From Chondrilla cf. caribensis (Eukaryota; Porifera; Demospongiae; Chondrillida; Chondrillidae), in assembly GCA_964020155.1 (NCBI GenBank), contig OZ026561.1:625001-689000 (forward strand): DNA of 64,000 nt, written 5' to 3'. A program made the translations under genes and the position numbers. This document shows positions 29,345 to 53,229 of the stretch, piece after piece. Below the pieces are notes generated by a model that had not been told where the DNA came from, ran no database searches, and saw only the letters and a program-made list of their open reading frames with translations. Each line of letters opens with the position of its first letter. Within the stretch, counting starts at the first letter, position 1.

Positions 29345-32300
29345 ATTATTTCCTTTTGGGTCCCAAGCATGTTCCCCTAAAATGGCCGTCAACGTCGACG
29401 AGTCTCTATGGAAACAAATCTTTCTTTTAACTCCCCTATAGAATTTTTATATATATATTTACCCCATGATAACATCATACGTATACTAGTCTGAGTATAA
29501 ACGATGTAGAATATTTCAACATATTTACATAGCAGTTGTGCGAGGGGAATGTACAACAAAATGCCAGTTTTCAACTTCTTTGATTCTTCTCCTTGGAGAA
29601 ATGTTTCAACAAAATGTTTCAACAAAACAAAACATGAAAATGTGAATCACTGACTTACTCTCCGTGTCATCGGAGCAAAGAAGAGTCATTATAGTGGTAT
29701 TTTACGGGCAAATCTTCTGAAAAAACACTATCCAGTGTGCCATTTTGTGTTGGATTAAACTTAGCAATAATAATATGCCATAATATATCACTAACACATA
29801 TGCCATAATGTATGTCACTGTGTGTCATGGTACAAGTTATATAACTACTGTATGCCATCTGTATGAAATAGTTATGGAGTACAGAAGTCATAGGAAAAGG
29901 AAGTCATACGGCAGCTTCGTACAAAAATCAGCTTGTCACATGCACTTAATACTATGAATATTATTATAGCACACCATGAATCTCTGCTAACACGTAAGTA
30001 TGACCTAGGTAACCCTCAAACTTTTGACAGACTGCTCACTTTGTATAAGAATTTCAGGGAACACGCTTGGTACCACATCCGGTAGGCCAAATATCTACAG
30101 TCATACCTGTTTAGGTTTCAATATCAGGGGTACATGTGTTTATGTGTATGTTTGCTATCTGCCTGAACAATATTCAAATAGGTGGGTCTGTATATAAAAG
30201 TGTGGGTGCCCTTATCTGTGAGTATATATATATATGCAACCCCATTAGTATGGGTGGTGAGTGTAAGAAAGTTACTAATTTTTGATATACGTATATAAGT
30301 ATGATTAGTACTATGCTTATAACAGTATACCAAAAGACAGTCAGTTGTGGTACAAGTACCAGCTACATGTTCATTGGTGACATTTACTATGAGCTCTAAA
30401 GCTGCCTACATTTCATCTGACAGTGTACACCAGTCCTCCAAATATTGAAGAAAACAGACATAGATAGAAATGTGCTCAAAACATAGGTATCATCATTGAT
30501 TTGCATGTTCTAATCTGTTTGTACATACATAAAAACAGTGTAAACTATTTTAAGGACACTCTAAATAGAGAAAACATGGTAATTACCTCCCTACAAAGGA
30601 CACTTTTTAAGGCACCAAAGTAGAATTTTCTTTTCTTTAGGACATGGTTGGTGTTTCTCGGAAATAGTTCTGTAATTTTGTATCTAAATTTTAATGCATG
30701 CCATGTGAATTATTATGGATGTACTTTATGTGGGTGACCTTAACAAAGGGACACATTATTAAATGTTTATGTGGTACTCACGTTTACAAAACACTCCAGC
30801 ATCTTCACCATGGTCACAAGTATGTCTTCCCCACCCTCCATGGGAACAGGAGCTTAGACTGGTCTCACTACCTCTACATCTCACATCATCCAACAAGATG
30901 GGACCAGTTCCTTGTCCAAATGAAGCACAACAAGAAGATGAGATAGCTCCAGGAAATCCCAGCTCTCTACAAACAACTGCAGCATCATTCAGGTCCCAGC
31001 CATCATCACATACAGTACCCCATCTATTGTTGTAGTATACTTCAACACGTCCAGTGTTTACTCCATTTCCACCAACAAGACGGACCTTGGCTAAATGAAT
31101 TTGGTAATAATAAAATTCATAATATGTAAATTTAAAGAGATTGCACATTTTACTATTGAAGAACTCATGTTAAGGTTTCGATTGCTGGAATTAATTTCTC
31201 TCTGGACATTTGAAACAGGTGGGTCTGTATATAAAAGTGTGGGTGCCCTTATCTCTGTGTACATATGCATGCAACCCCATTATTATGGACAGTGAGTGTA
31301 AAAATGCTTTTCCTCTACCAAGTATTTTATTTGGAAATGAATAATATTGTTACAATAAATAAAACAGTATTATTATACCAGAAAACATACAGTTGTGGTA
31401 CAAGTACCAGCTACATGTTTATTGGTGACATTTACTGTTAGCTCTAAAGCTGCATACATTAATTTAATCTACACCTCTAAATATTATCAATAATACATGG
31501 ATAGTAATTTGCCCAGAGATACGTATATCTTTGTAGATTTGAAAGACATTGTTCCAATCTGTGTGTACATACATAAATACAGTGCAACACTTTTTATAAT
31601 ACACTCTGAATAGAGGACACAAGGGATGTTACCTCCCTACAAAGTACATGCACTTTCTAAGGACCAATGTTTGAAAGTAGACGTTCCTATGGTGCTTATA
31701 TACTTTTCACCTCTGAGGTGTGGACAACCTCTCTACAGTGGACAAAATGGTTGGTCCCAGTGTATCCTAAATAAAGAGGTATATCTTTCATACTCACCTT
31801 GACAATTCACTCCAGCATCTTGATAATGACCACAATAAGTATGGTCTCCCCACCCTCCACGAGGACAGGAGCTTAGACTGGTCTCATTACCTGTACATCT
31901 CACATCATCCAACCAGATGGGACCAGTTCCTTGTCCAAATATAGCACAACAAGAAGATGAGATGACTCCAGGAAATCCCAGCTGTCTACAGACAACTGCA
32001 GCATCATTCAGGTCCCAGCCTCTATAACATATAGTACCCCATGTATTGTTGTAGTATACTTCAATACGTCCAGTGTTTACTCCATTTCCACCAACAAGAC
32101 GAACCTGGTGTGCTGAATTTAAGCAGGTTTCAATATCAGGTGTACATGTGTTTATGTGTATGTTTACTATCTGCCTAGACAATATTCAAATAGGTGGGTC
32201 TCTATATAAAAGTGTGTGTGAACTTATCTGTGTATATATATGCATGCAACCCCATTAGTATGGTGGTGATGGTAAGAATTTGTCTAGTAAGTCTCCTCTT

Positions 32301-35246
32301 TTCGATATATGTATCATCATTAGTACTATGCTTATAACAGTATATATCAAAAGACAGTCAGTTGTGGTACAAGTACCAGATACATGTTTATTGGTGACAT
32401 TTACTGTGAGCTCTAAAGCTGCCTACATTTCATCTGACATTGTACACCAGTCCTCCAAATACTGAAGAACACATACATAAACAGTAATGTGCTCTAAGCA
32501 TCAATATCATTGTTGATTTGAAGGTTCTAATCTGTGTGTACATATAATAACAGTGTAAGTTTTAATAACGACACCCTAAATACAAAAAGAAACATGGTAA
32601 TTACCTCCCTACAAAGTGCACTTTTTAGGGCACCAAAGTATAGACTTTTTACCCATAAGTATAATTGTGTGTACACCCATATATTTCAAATTCATATTCC
32701 TAATTCCATTATATATTGAGTCAGATATCTGCATAATAATATTATGAAAAATTATTTAGGACATGGTTGGTGTTTCTTCAAAATAGTTTGAAATTTTGTA
32801 GATAATTTCCAATGTCATGTGAATTTGAGTGTACTTTATGTAGGTGACCTTAACAAAGTGACACATTACTTGTGTGGTACTCACGTTTGCAAAAAACTCC
32901 AGCATCTTCACCATGACCACAATTATGTCTTCCCCACCCTCCATGGGAACAGGAGCTTAGACTGGTCTTACTACCTGTGCATCTCACATCATCCAACCAG
33001 ATGGGACCAGTTCCTTGTCCAAATGAAGCACAGCAAAAAGATGAGATAGCTCCAGGGTACCCCAGCTCTCTACAGACAACTGCAGCATCATTCAGGTCCC
33101 AGCCATCATCACATACAGTACCCCATCTATTGTTGTAGTATACTTCAACACGACCACTGTTTACTCCATTTCCACCAACAAGACGGACCTTGGCTAAATG
33201 AATTTGGTTATAATAAATTGATACTATGTATGTTTAAAGAGATTGCACGTTTACCATCAAATAACGTATGTTAAGATTTTGATTACTGGATTTGATTTCT
33301 GCCTAGACATTTGAAACAGGTGGTTCTCTATCTGAAATAGGTAGGTCTATATGGTGGATATATATGTATGCAACCCAATTATTATGGGTGTTGAGTGTAA
33401 AAATGCCTTTCTTCTATTGAGTTTATATATTGGAAATAAGTAACTTTATTCCTACGTATGAATATAACTATAATATTTATACAAAAAGACAGTCGGCTGT
33501 GGTACAAGTACCAGCTACATATTGGTGACATCTATTCCATTATATATTTTTCCTAGTGTCATAATAATTACTTGTGTGGGTACATATACCATACTCGTGG
33601 AAATAAAAGATGTCAGTGAATGAATGAATGAATTTAATAGAACTGCCTTGACTCATAAGCCAGCTTCAACTGCTGATGAGACAAAAGATAATGGGCATTG
33701 GAATGGAATAGGAGCTCTTGTTCTACTGCCTCACCTATATACATTTTATTAACAATATCCTAAAAATACATGATAGTAATTTGCCCCAAGCATAGATATT
33801 GCTGTTGATTGAATATCCTAATCTGTGTTTACATACATAAAATTAATACAGTGCAACATTTCTTAAAGCACCCTCTGAATAAAGGACACCCGGCAAGTTA
33901 CCTCCCTACAAAAGACATGCACTTTCTAAGGAACCAAATTTAAGTAGACGTTCCTATGGTGCTTTTACATTTTTCACCTCTGAGGTGTGGACAACCTTTC
34001 TACAGTGGACAAAATGGTCGGTCCCAGTGTGTCCTAAATAAAGAGGTTCCACTGTCATACTCACCTTGACAATTCACTCCAGCATCATAACTATGACTAC
34101 AATAGAGTCTTCCCCACCTTCCATGAGGACAGGAGCTTAGACGGGTTTCACTACCTGTACATCCCACATTAACCAACCAAATGGGACCAGTTCCTCGTCC
34201 ATATGCAGCACAACAAGAAGATGAGATAGCTCCAGGGAATCCCAGCTCTCTACAGACAACTGCAGCATCATTCAGGTCCCAGCCATAATCACATATAGTA
34301 CCCCATGTATTGTTGTAGTATACTTCAACACGTCCAGTGTTTACTCCATATCCACCAACAAGACGAACCTGGGGTACTAAATTCAAGTAGGTTTTGATAT
34401 CTGGTGTACCTGTGTTTATGTGTATGTTTACTATCTGCCTGTACAATTTTCAAATAGGTGGGTCTGTATATAAAAGTGTGGATGCCCTGATCTGTGTGTA
34501 CTTATGCATGCAAACCCATTATTATGGGTGGTGAGTGTAAGAAAGCTGTTACTGTGAACTCTAAAGCTGCCTACATTTCATCTGACAGTGTACACCAGTC
34601 CTCCAAATATTGAAGAAAACATACGCAGATAGTAATGTGCCCAAAGGATAGGTATCATCATTGATTTGAAGCTCCCAATCTGTGTGTACATACATAAAAA
34701 CAGTGCAACGTTTATTAAGGATACTACCGGTATGATGGAGAAAACCATGGAAATTACCTTCCTACAAAGGACACTTTCAAGGCACCAAAGTAGACTCTCC
34801 TACAGTGCGGAATACATGTCTCACCTATAGGTATAATTTTTGTACACCCATATACAGTATTTCAAATTCATATTCCTAATTCCATAATTCATTCATACAT
34901 ACATCAATGGCAGATTATAATCTTGGGACTCAATCAAGGTGAGTACATTAAAAAGGCGACTATCCTAGGTAGGCAGCTGTACAGGTTACACTGTTGTAGT
35001 GACCAATGAGGTGAGGATGAATACATGGGAGACTCACCTGGGTCGGTTGTGGGTGTGGGAGAGGGTCCAGGCATCATTGCAGGTGTGGTTGCTGTAGTAT
35101 AGCCTGTATAAAAAGTGTAGTGTATTGCTCAACAACACAGCAATGTTAACTAGTATTATTAAATTATGTATGAGGTTTGTATTGAATTTCACTCTACCAG
35201 CTAATTAACATCTCAAACAAAAACAATTGAAGAGATTATGATTGTG

Positions 35247-35339
<93 letters not shown>

Positions 35340-35726
35340 AGTGTGAACACTTGAGTGATGGTACATTTACTGCATGTACAGATGTACTTATGTGACCATA
35401 ATATATACAATATCTTCAGTACTAAATTGTTCAAATGGTACTTATGCAAACGAACATAATAGTTAGATTGCTATTGGATCAAAATTGAGTTGATTCACAC
35501 ATAATTTTGGAATATGAAAGTAGATACACATGGGTGCACTGTATCAAAAATGTGCTCCTGGACCACTTAGTAATTATTATTCAAAATGCCAAATGGATGG
35601 AACTCTTGCACCAAAAACGTGTCCTTTTCACATGTACATACATCGAATGCTCTAACCTGGGACAGTGCAACTGCAGAGGATTGCCATTGACAGGAACAAG
35701 ATTGGATTATTCTTTATCTTCTCCAT
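17590..35726 (-). CDS. Gene B: secreted 15x SRCR, 1x EGF protein with C-terminal cap
   Basis: Exons in transcription order: 35657-35726 signal, 35038-35103 Thr/Pro linker, fifteen SRCR exons (34065, 32885, 31798, 30782, 27820, 27347, 26070, 25254, 24449, 23970, 22832, 21520, 20322, 19298, 18480; ends given in their own entries), 18300-18392 EGF, 18070-18162 and 17590-17711 cap. Total 5121 nt, 1706 aa, no in-frame stop seen. Starts [24 protein letters not shown] domains bind proteins or microbial surfaces in other animals; here ligand and role are unknown. Each has six group-A-type Cys plus an extra vicinal Cys pair. Every internal exon is phase 1-1. No transmembrane helix in the predicted frame. 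The intron between SRCR5 and SRCR4 holds a LINE fragment. Close paralogue of gene C. Confidence 0.87.
17785..17957. repeat. (CA)n in the cap intron of gene B
   Basis: About 170 bp CA array between the two cap exons, with CCAC and GCCAC breaks. Confidence 0.95.
18070..18162 (-). CDS. Gene B cap exon 1
   Basis: 93 nt, phase 1-1. [V][20 protein letters not shown], as in gene A. The donor GAA/GTGTTTGTAAA is weaker still. Confidence 0.78.
18300..18392 (-). CDS. Gene B EGF-like exon
   Basis: 93 nt, phase 1-1, between CCATAG and [29 protein letters not shown], then [11 protein letters not shown]. Six Cys in EGF spacing, with CxCPEGWxGxxC; no calcium-binding consensus. Confidence 0.88.
18480..18788 (-). 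CDS. Gene B SRCR15 (EGF-proximal class)
   Basis: 309 nt. [20 protein letters not shown] start, [27 protein letters not shown], ends DAGVNCQ. Closest to gene C SRCR9, which holds the same place next to the EGF exon. Confidence 0.92.
19298..19606 (-). CDS. Gene B SRCR14 (class I)
   Basis: 309 nt, donor [42 protein letters not shown], ends EDAGVFCKR. Confidence 0.92.
20322..20636 (-). CDS. Gene B SRCR13 (class II)
   Basis: 315 nt. [34 protein letters not shown]. Two extra residues in the last loop ([13 protein letters not shown]). Confidence 0.93.
21520..21828 (-). CDS. Gene B SRCR12 (class I)
   Basis: 309 nt. [53 protein letters not shown]. Open throughout. Confidence 0.91.
22003..22256. mobile_element. 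Dispersed repeat, copy 2
   Basis: Matches the element at 2350-2612 (AGGCAAAGGTGTCTGTATCT, GATTAGTAGATGTGTGAA, CACATCACGAATGTGTGC) but lacks its left inverted arm. Inserted in the SRCR12-SRCR11 intron. Confidence 0.7.
22832..23146 (-). CDS. Gene B SRCR11 (class II)
   Basis: 315 nt. [53 protein letters not shown], ends EDAGVNCQ. Confidence 0.92.
23970..24278 (-). CDS. Gene B SRCR10 (class I)
   Basis: 309 nt. [34 protein letters not shown], ends EDVGVFCER. Confidence 0.91.
24449..24763 (-). CDS. Gene B SRCR9 (class II)
   Basis: 315 nt. [43 protein letters not shown]. Only about 170 bp separate it from SRCR10, so this dimer has the shortest spacer after SRCR5-6. Confidence 0.92.
25254..25562 (-). 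CDS. Gene B SRCR8 (class I)
   Basis: 309 nt. [49 protein letters not shown], ends EDAGVLCER. Confidence 0.91.
26070..26384 (-). CDS. Gene B SRCR7 (class II)
   Basis: 315 nt. [43 protein letters not shown], ends EDAGAHCKG. Confidence 0.92.
26971..27173. mobile_element. MITE-like palindromic element, copy 1
   Basis: About 200 bp with long terminal inverted repeats: ACCGTATAGCGGGATATATT at the left is mirrored by AATATTTCCCACTATACAGT at the right, followed by GCGGGACAAAATTTT / AAAATTTTGTCCCGC. Probable TA target duplication. GC-richer than its surroundings. A second copy is at 55580-55784. No coding capacity. Confidence 0.8.
27347..27655 (-). CDS. Gene B SRCR6 (class I)
   Basis: 309 nt. [38 protein letters not shown], ends EDAGVFCKR. 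Almost the same as SRCR4. Confidence 0.91.
27820..28137 (-). CDS. Gene B SRCR5 (class II, divergent)
   Basis: 318 nt. [31 protein letters not shown]. The usual GxGTGPIW is changed to [14 protein letters not shown], and the last loop is longer ([14 protein letters not shown]). The most divergent SRCR of the gene, though the Cys pattern is kept. Confidence 0.9.
28380..29340 (+). mobile_element. Truncated non-LTR retrotransposon (LINE) 3' end, copy 1
   Basis: Plus-strand fragment in the SRCR5-SRCR4 intron. Broken frames encode the C-terminal part of a LINE polyprotein: [16 protein letters not shown], then [20 protein letters not shown] and the zinc-knuckle-like [19 protein letters not shown]. 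It ends with a (TGAT)n tail near 29320. At least one frameshift near 28790. The paralogous copy is 42540-43490. Confidence 0.8.
29341..30110. repeat. Block shared with gene C, next to the LINE tail
   Basis: About 770 bp following the LINE tail, repeated at 43491-44250 with a few percent difference. On the plus strand a frame that stays open in the other copy is broken here (CAAATCTTCTGA). Origin unknown. Confidence 0.6.
30782..31090 (-). CDS. Gene B SRCR4 (class I)
   Basis: 309 nt. [54 protein letters not shown], ends EDAGVFCKR. Confidence 0.93.
31798..32112 (-). CDS. Gene B SRCR3 (class II)
   Basis: 315 nt. [69 protein letters not shown]. Confidence 0.93.
32885..33193 (-). CDS. Gene B SRCR2 (class I)
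   Basis: 309 nt. [46 protein letters not shown], ends EDAGVFCKR. Confidence 0.91.
34065..34376 (-). CDS. Gene B SRCR1 (class II)
   Basis: 312 nt. [66 protein letters not shown]. First SRCR after the linker. Confidence 0.93.
35038..35103 (-). CDS. Gene B Thr/Pro linker exon
   Basis: 66 nt, phase 1-1. [G][20 protein letters not shown], a likely O-glycosylated stalk between signal peptide and SRCR1. Copy in gene C at 51010-51075. Confidence 0.82.
35251..35336. repeat. (GT)n microsatellite
   Basis: About 85 bp GT array in intron 1 of gene B, at the place of the arrays at 15114 and 51221. Confidence 0.95.
35657..35726 (-). CDS. Gene B signal-peptide exon
   Basis: ATG at 35726. [20 protein letters not shown] then TVP, phase 1 end at CCAG/GTTAGAG. 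Same exon as in genes A and C. Confidence 0.85.
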
Positions 35727-35950
35727 GATCTCAGAATAAGTAGATGTCCAACTAATCAGACAGATTGAAAGACAATCAACTGTGAACTGTCCAAGCTTCA
35801 AGCTAACCTCTACTGGTACTTACCATATATTGTAATGATGGTCACCACATCTGGAATCTCCAGACACTCTCTCTTAAGCTGACAATTCACACTAGGTCCT
35901 CTGAGTTAATATAGCTATGGGCACACTTTTATGGATTTAAGATAAACTAA
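35727..35950 (-). promoter_or_regulatory. Shared 5' region of gene B
   Basis: Conserved with the gene A and gene C 5' regions, including the possible 5'UTR intron (GTAAGTACC ... GATTAG) and the CATAAAAGTG box. Confidence 0.45.
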
Positions 35951-36427
35951 TTATGGAGTAACAGTATAATGGAATTTGATAATTCAATTACCAGCACACT
36001 CCAGCAGGCAGTAAACACATTCTTAGGGATTTACAGAAGACTCCACAGATGACTCCATGCACAGATGACTCAACAGATGACTCCACAGATGGTTCCACAG
36101 ATGCCTCAACTGTCTAACTCACTGACTCGATGAACGCTATGTAGTAAACCAACTGAAAATGGATGGTCACCTAGAAGTGTCATCACACGTCTAATAATTA
36201 AGCTACAGTGACACATTGACCATGTGCTTTGTGTGGATGTTCCTCGAATCTCATGACATAATTTGGAACTCAAACAGTTATATATTATAAGTACATGCAT
36301 GTTATTTCAGAATAATACTATACATGCATTCGAGTTACAATAACTATACATACTGTAGTAAATGCACTTATGTGTATCATATAGTATATGTGGAGTGGAT
36401 AATTTGAGGCGTCGAGTGCTAAAACCA

Positions 36428-36435
36428 TCACGTGA
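36428..36435. promoter_or_regulatory. Conserved E-box TCACGTGA
   Basis: TCACGTGACCTAGGTGTACA, 702 bp upstream of the gene B ATG and about 330 bp past the orphan cap exon stop. Confidence 0.42.
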
Positions 36436-36758
36436 CCTAGGTGTACAATATTTAATGGAGGTATGCTACCATAATAGATCATCACTTCCCCTTCTATGCC
36501 AGGTGCCTGCAAGGGACGGTCTAACTATAATAGCTGGTCTAGCACCTGGACAGTCCCCTTTCTGCTAGGGGTGGTCTAGCAAGCTAGATTCGATTGTATG
36601 CAATAAATGACACTACATCAAACCAATCCAATAGCAGATATGTTCTCTTTTACACCAGTTATGTTTTCTACCAGTTAGTACTATGAACCTATTTCTACTA
36701 CAACAGTGCAGGAGACTTGATGTCACTGCTTATGCTACTTTTGTGGGACCTGAGGTTG

Positions 36759-36880
36759 CTACTTATTTTTGACTTGGATTGATAGCTTGTAAGAACTACC
36801 ACCAATTTTACACTTTATCACAAGTCGTCCTTTTTCCTTCTTCCTCAACTGAACACCACTCATGATGTCCCTTGGGAGGC
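36759..36880 (-). pseudogene. Orphan terminal cap exon 1
   Basis: An intact 122-nt terminal exon (acceptor CCTCAG, LPRDIMSGVQLRKKEKGRLV, ends QVKNK-stop) upstream of gene B. The adjoining cap intron CA array (36969-37030) is kept, but I find no cap exon 1, EGF or SRCR exon between it and gene C. Either a relict of a deleted gene or an alternative last exon for gene C. Confidence 0.7.
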
Positions 36881-36968
36881 CTGAGGTATAACACATGTAT
36901 GATGTTGATATGGTATGTTGGAACCTAACATACTAACTCATACAGTAGCAGTTGCACGCATGCATGCA

Positions 36969-37030
<62 letters not shown>
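36969..37030. repeat. (CA)n next to the orphan cap exon
   Basis: 62 bp CA array in the position of the cap intron microsatellite. Confidence 0.93.
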
Positions 37031-37032
<2 letters not shown>

Positions 37033-37199
37033 GTCACACATGATAAAATAGCACAGAGGAATAGTGTAAATTATCAATATTAAACACATTTGAATCTCAT
37101 ATGATGGTATTATTCAATACTATATATAGCCAGTTGTTATATGTATGTACCGCAGCATATACCTGACTGCAACAGGTCAGATTTCAAAGGTTTCTGGAC

Positions 37200-38350
37200 A
37201 ACTCTAATGGGTTCTGAAACTTAACGATCTGCGTGATAATGTAATTGCCAGCACACTCCAGTAAACAGTAAACACATTCTTAGGGATTCAAGGAAGACTC
37301 CAAAGGTGACTCCACAGTCTAGTGTAGCCATATTGAGATCTATTGTTTGGACTTCATGAAGCTCTAGTAGACCAACTGAACTGGATGGTTACTTTGATGT
37401 GCACCTATGGCTAACAAGTCCATGATTAAATCACATTTCCACATCTCATGTATTATATATGTAACACTTTTTGTGTACATGTGTCTCATTGAACCTCGTG
37501 TACATATCGGTTAAGTAGCACTGAAGCACACACTTGGATATCATACTTTACATACACACTGTACATACTATCCATATAAATCATGTATCATTATTATGCA
37601 TTCATACATAATAAATAGTGTCTGAAATGATAATAATAATCTCTATAACAAATTACACTAAATCTGAGTACTTATAGCTACATATGGGGTAGCAGTATTA
37701 TAGATAATACAGAGATACGGTATAAATTATTATACATAAAATATCGGGAATGCAATTACCAGCACACTCCAGTAGGCAGTAAACACATTCTTAGGAATTC
37801 AAAGAAGACACTACAGTCTAGTGTAGCCATATTCGGATAATTGTTTAGACCTAAAGAAGCACTAGACTAGATAGACAAACTGAAAATGGATGGATACCTA
37901 GAAGTGTCACCAAATGACCATACATCTATTATTAAGCTTTAGTGGCACAATGACAATGAATTGGGAATGCAAACAAAAAATTACCTCGTACACGTGCTAT
38001 TCAGAGTAATACTGTATACATGCGAATACCATGCAGTTACTATTATGTATGTGTATTATATATAAATTATATTATGCATGTATGGCATAAATACTGTACA
38101 TTAATGTGATATCTTGCATGAGCACTGTCTCATGTATGCACATCACATGCATGCTCAGTATATTATAATCATGATGACTCCACAGAAGACTCAAATGTCT
38201 AGTATAGTCTTATTTGGAGATTGTTTGGACCTGATGAAGCACTAGTAGACCAACAGAAAATGGATGGTTACCTAGAAGTGTCATCACATGTCAAACTATT
38301 AAGCTACAGTGACACATTGACCATGAGCTTTGTGTGTGGATGTCCCTCAA
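37200..38350. repeat. Reiterated intergenic upstream blocks
   Basis: No gene seen. Contains three diverged copies (near 37250, 37755 and 38170) of the block that lies upstream of genes A-C: CAGCACACTCCAGTAGGCAG, TAAACACATTCTTAGG, GACTCCA words, CTGAAAATGGATGG. The whole stretch is duplicated at 53230-54530. Confidence 0.6.
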
Positions 38351-38501
38351 ATCTCATGTATTATTTGGGAACTCATACATTCAGACTTATACCACATACA
38401 TTCCAGTTACAGTAACTATACATACTGTAGTAAATGTATGCATGTGTATCTTATAGTATATGTGGAGAGGATAATTTGAAATGTTAAATACTAATGCTAA
38501 A

Positions 38502-38511
38502 GTCACGTGAC
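38502..38511. promoter_or_regulatory. Conserved E-box palindrome GTCACGTGAC
   Basis: Same context (CTAGGTGTACAATATT), about 320 bp past the gene C stop. No signal exon is found at the expected distance below it. Confidence 0.35.
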
Positions 38512-38824
38512 CTAGGTGTACAATATTTGATGGAGGTGTACTCCCTCTTCTATGCCTGGTGCCTGCAAGGGACGGTCTAGCTAGCTTGTCTAACAATTGG
38601 ATAGGGCCTTCTCTCCACCCCGGCTTTCTGCAAGGGGCGGTCTAGCCAGCTAGATTTGATTGTATGCAATAAATGACACTACATCAAAACAATTCAATAG
38701 TAGATATATTCTCTTTTACACCAGTTATGTTTTCTTATAGTTAGTACTATGAACCTATTACTACTAGAACAGTGCAGGAGACTTGATGTCACTGCTTATG
38801 CTACTTTTGTGGGACTTGGGGTTG

Positions 38825-51684
<12,860 letters not shown>

Positions 51685-51910
51685 GATCTCAGAATAAGTA
51701 GATGTCCAACTAATCAGACAGGTTGAAAGACAATCAACTGTGAACTGTCCAAGCTTCAAGCTAACCTCTACTGGTATTTACCATATATTGTAATGATGGT
51801 CACCACATCTGGAATCTCCAGACACTCTCTCTTAAACTGACAAATTACACTAGGTCCTCCAAGTTAATATAGCTATGGGCACACTTTTATGGATTTAAGA
51901 TAAACTAATT
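51685..51910 (-). promoter_or_regulatory. Shared 5' region of gene C
   Basis: Conserved with those of genes A and B. Here the possible 5'UTR donor has one change (GGTAAATACC instead of GGTAAGTACC). Confidence 0.43.
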
Positions 51911-52402
51911 ATGGAGTAACAGTATAATTAGATTTTGATAATTCAATTACCAGCACACTCCAGCAGGTAGTAAACACATTCTTAGGGATTTACAGAAGAC
52001 TCCATGGAGTCATCTGTGCACAGATGACTCCATGCACAGATGACTCAACAGATGACTCCACAGATGGTTCCACAGATGCCTCAACTGTCTAACTCACTGA
52101 CTCGATGAACGCTACGTAGTAAACCAACTGAAAATGGATGGTCACCTAGAAGTGTCATCACATGTCAAATTATTAAGCTACAGTGACACATTGACCATGT
52201 GCTTTGTGTGGATGTTTCTCGAATCTCATGACATAATTTGGAACTCAAACAGTTATATATTATAAGTATGTGCATGTTATTTCAGAATAATACTATACAT
52301 GCATTCGAGTTACAATAACTATACATACTGTAGTAAATACACTTATGTGTATCATATAGTATATGTGGAGTGGATAATTTGAAGCGTCGAGTGCTAAAAC
52401 CA

Positions 52403-52410
52403 TCACGTGA
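52403..52410. promoter_or_regulatory. Conserved E-box TCACGTGA
   Basis: 719 bp upstream of the gene C ATG, same flank CCTAGGTGTACAATATT. Confidence 0.42.
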
Positions 52411-52736
52411 CCTAGGTGTACAATATTCGATGGAGGTATGCCATCATAATAGATCATCACTTCCCCTTCTATGCCAGGTGCCTGCAAGGGACGGTCTAGC
52501 TATATAGCTGGTCTAGCACCTGGACAGTCCCCTTTCTGCTAGGGGTGGTCTAGCAAGCTAGATTTGATTGTATGCAATAAATGACACTACATCAAACCAA
52601 TCCAATAGCAGATATGTTCTCTTTTACACCATGCAGTTATGTTTTCGTATAGTTAGTACTATGAACCTATTACTACTAGAACAGTGCAGGAGACTTGATG
52701 TCACTGCTTATGCTACTTCTGTGGGACTTGAGGTTG

Positions 52737-52858
52737 CTATTTATTTTTGACTTGCATCGGTAGCTTGTAAGAACTACCACCAGTTTTACACCTTATCACA
52801 AGTCGTCCTTTTTCATTCTTCCTCAACCGAACACCACTCATGGTGTCCCTTGGGAGGC
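52737..52858 (-). pseudogene. Orphan terminal cap exon 2
   Basis: Intact 122-nt cap exon ([20 protein letters not shown], ends QVKNK-stop) upstream of gene C. No cap exon 1 follows before gene D. Paralogue of 36759-36880. Confidence 0.7.
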
Positions 52859-52946
52859 CTGAGGTATAACACATGCATGAGGTTGATATGGTATGTTGGA
52901 ACCTAACATACTAACTCATACAGTAGCAGTTGCACGCATGCATGCA

Positions 52947-52948
<2 letters not shown>

Positions 52949-53011
<63 letters not shown>
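52949..53011. repeat. (CA)n next to the orphan cap exon
   Basis: About 63 bp CA array, paralogue of 36969-37030. Confidence 0.93.
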
Positions 53012-53014
<3 letters not shown>

Positions 53015-53229
53015 GTCACACATGATACAATAGCACAGAGGAATAGTGTAAATTATCAATATTAAACACATTTGAATCTCATATGATGGTATTATTCAAT
53101 ACTGTATATAGCCAGTTGTTATAATGTATGTACCGCAGCATATACCTGACTGCAACAGGTCAGATTTCAAAGGTTTCTGGACAACTCTAATGGGTTCTGA
53201 AACTTAACAACGTGCATAATAATGTAATT